A stretch of 64,000 bases of DNA, taken from NCBI RefSeq assembly GCF_004792295.1, contig NZ_SRRY01000001.1, positions 878,501 through 942,500 of the forward strand, read 5' to 3'. Positions within the stretch are counted from its first letter, which is position 1. The number at the start of each line of letters is the position of its first letter. Source of the DNA: Pseudoalteromonas sp. MEBiC 03607 (GTDB lineage: Bacteria > Pseudomonadota > Gammaproteobacteria > Enterobacterales > Alteromonadaceae). The position numbers and the translations under genes are program-made. This document shows positions 63,537 to 64,000 of this stretch, in pieces. The notes beneath the pieces are model-generated. The model saw only the letters and a program-made list of their open reading frames with translations, did not search any database and was not told where the DNA came from.

Positions 63537-64000
63537 ATGAATAAGACGAATAAAATTCTTAAAAGGTTATTTGATGTTGCACTCTCATTTTTTGGGTTGC
63601 TTCTATTTTGGCCTATTATTTTTATCGCATGGTGTGTTGCATCACTGGAAACTAAGTCTAATGGGTTTTTTATCCAAGTAAGGGTAGGTTTAAATGGTAA
63701 CCTTTTTCATGTAATAAAAATTAAAACCATGAAGAAGGTACAAGGTGTTAGTACAAGTGTCACATCAAAAAATGATTGTAGAATTACTAAAAGTGGTTCT
63801 TTTTTTAGAAATACTAAAATAGATGAGCTACCACAGTTATGGAATGTTCTTATTGGTGACATGAGCTTTGTTGGCCCTAGACCAGATGTACCTGGCTATG
63901 CGGATCAGTTGCTCGGTGATGACAGAATTGTGCTGTCTATACGCCCAGGCATAACTGGTCCTGCTTCAATAAAATATAAGAATGAAGAAGAGCTTTTAGC
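63537..64000 (+). CDS. Initiating sugar-phosphate transferase (WcaJ/PglC type), 3' end outside window
   Basis: This is a bacterial sugar transferase that starts glycan synthesis by linking a sugar-1-phosphate to undecaprenyl phosphate. The first 154 residues are present. There is one N-terminal membrane segment (FDVALSFFGLLLFWPIIFIAW), then QVRVGLNGNLFHVIKIKTM, KIDELPQLWNVLIGDMSFVGPRPD and LSIRPGITGPASIKY, all classical for the family. It lacks the long membrane domain of WbaP/WcaJ, so it is of the small monotopic type. The start ATG overlaps the stop of the preceding gene. It gives the second locus its own initiator, separate from WecA. Confidence 0.92.
   Translation, partial: MNKTNKILKRLFDVALSFFGLLLFWPIIFIAWCVASLETKSNGFFIQVRVGLNGNLFHVIKIKTMKKVQGVSTSVTSKNDCRITKSGSFFRNTKIDELPQLWNVLIGDMSFVGPRPDVPGYADQLLGDDRIVLSIRPGITGPASIKYKNEEELL

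Overview
The window looks like chromosomal DNA of a marine gammaproteobacterium of the order Alteromonadales, most likely Pseudoalteromonas. This is judged from the AT-rich codon use, the isc gene order, a NagP-type N-acetylglucosamine transporter with NagR-like operators, and a cysteine-free abundant surface protein that resembles the Slr4 S-layer family described in Pseudoalteromonas tunicata. No database search was possible, so names rest on recognised motifs and gene context.

Layout. (1) 1-4475: iron-sulphur cluster assembly operon iscS(partial)-iscU-iscA-hscB-hscA-fdx, closed by a strong terminator. (2) 4665-6092: a succinate-semialdehyde-type aldehyde dehydrogenase. (3) 6093-12690: a secreted GH20 hexosaminidase and a GlcNAc-type MFS transporter, each preceded by the same palindromic operator. 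They are embedded in three arrays of an intergenic repeat family with a period of about 149 bp. (4) 12685-14720: tRNA-His, an MscS channel and a DUF481 outer-membrane protein. (5) 14779-18509: a very large SLBB polysaccharide export protein and a nitroreductase-like protein. (6) 18585-28400: a compact eleven-gene type II secretion system in the unusual order G-E-F-H-I-J-K-L-M-C-D. (7) 28875-30338: the predicted S-layer protein gene, with a strong promoter, a leader with two hairpins, and its own terminator, followed by a small secreted protein. (8) 31260-42762: a first polysaccharide locus (sulfotransferase, flippases, pyruvyltransferase, WecA, Wzz, polymerase, glycosyltransferases). (9) 41825-44754: four glycosyltransferase genes on the minus strand. 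(10) 44995-64000: wecB, a wza-wzb-wzc export system and a second biosynthetic operon. That operon holds rmlB, rmlA, an aminotransferase, a WbqC-like protein, a second DegT-like protein, two sulfotransferases, a flippase, a phosphoribosyltransferase-HAD fusion, a polymerase and glycosyltransferases. It ends in an initiating sugar-phosphate transferase cut by the window edge.

How the parts may work together: regions 5 to 10 read as one cell-surface block. The main hypothesis is that the type II secretion system at 18585-28400 is dedicated to exporting the S-layer protein encoded directly downstream, and that the neighbouring O-antigen or capsule genes build the polysaccharide to which the layer attaches. 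This parallels the Aeromonas S-layer, which uses a type II-like pathway, but in this window it is an inference from gene adjacency. Two initiating transferases, three flippases and two polymerases suggest at least two separate polysaccharides. Three sulfotransferases suggest that one or both are sulfated.
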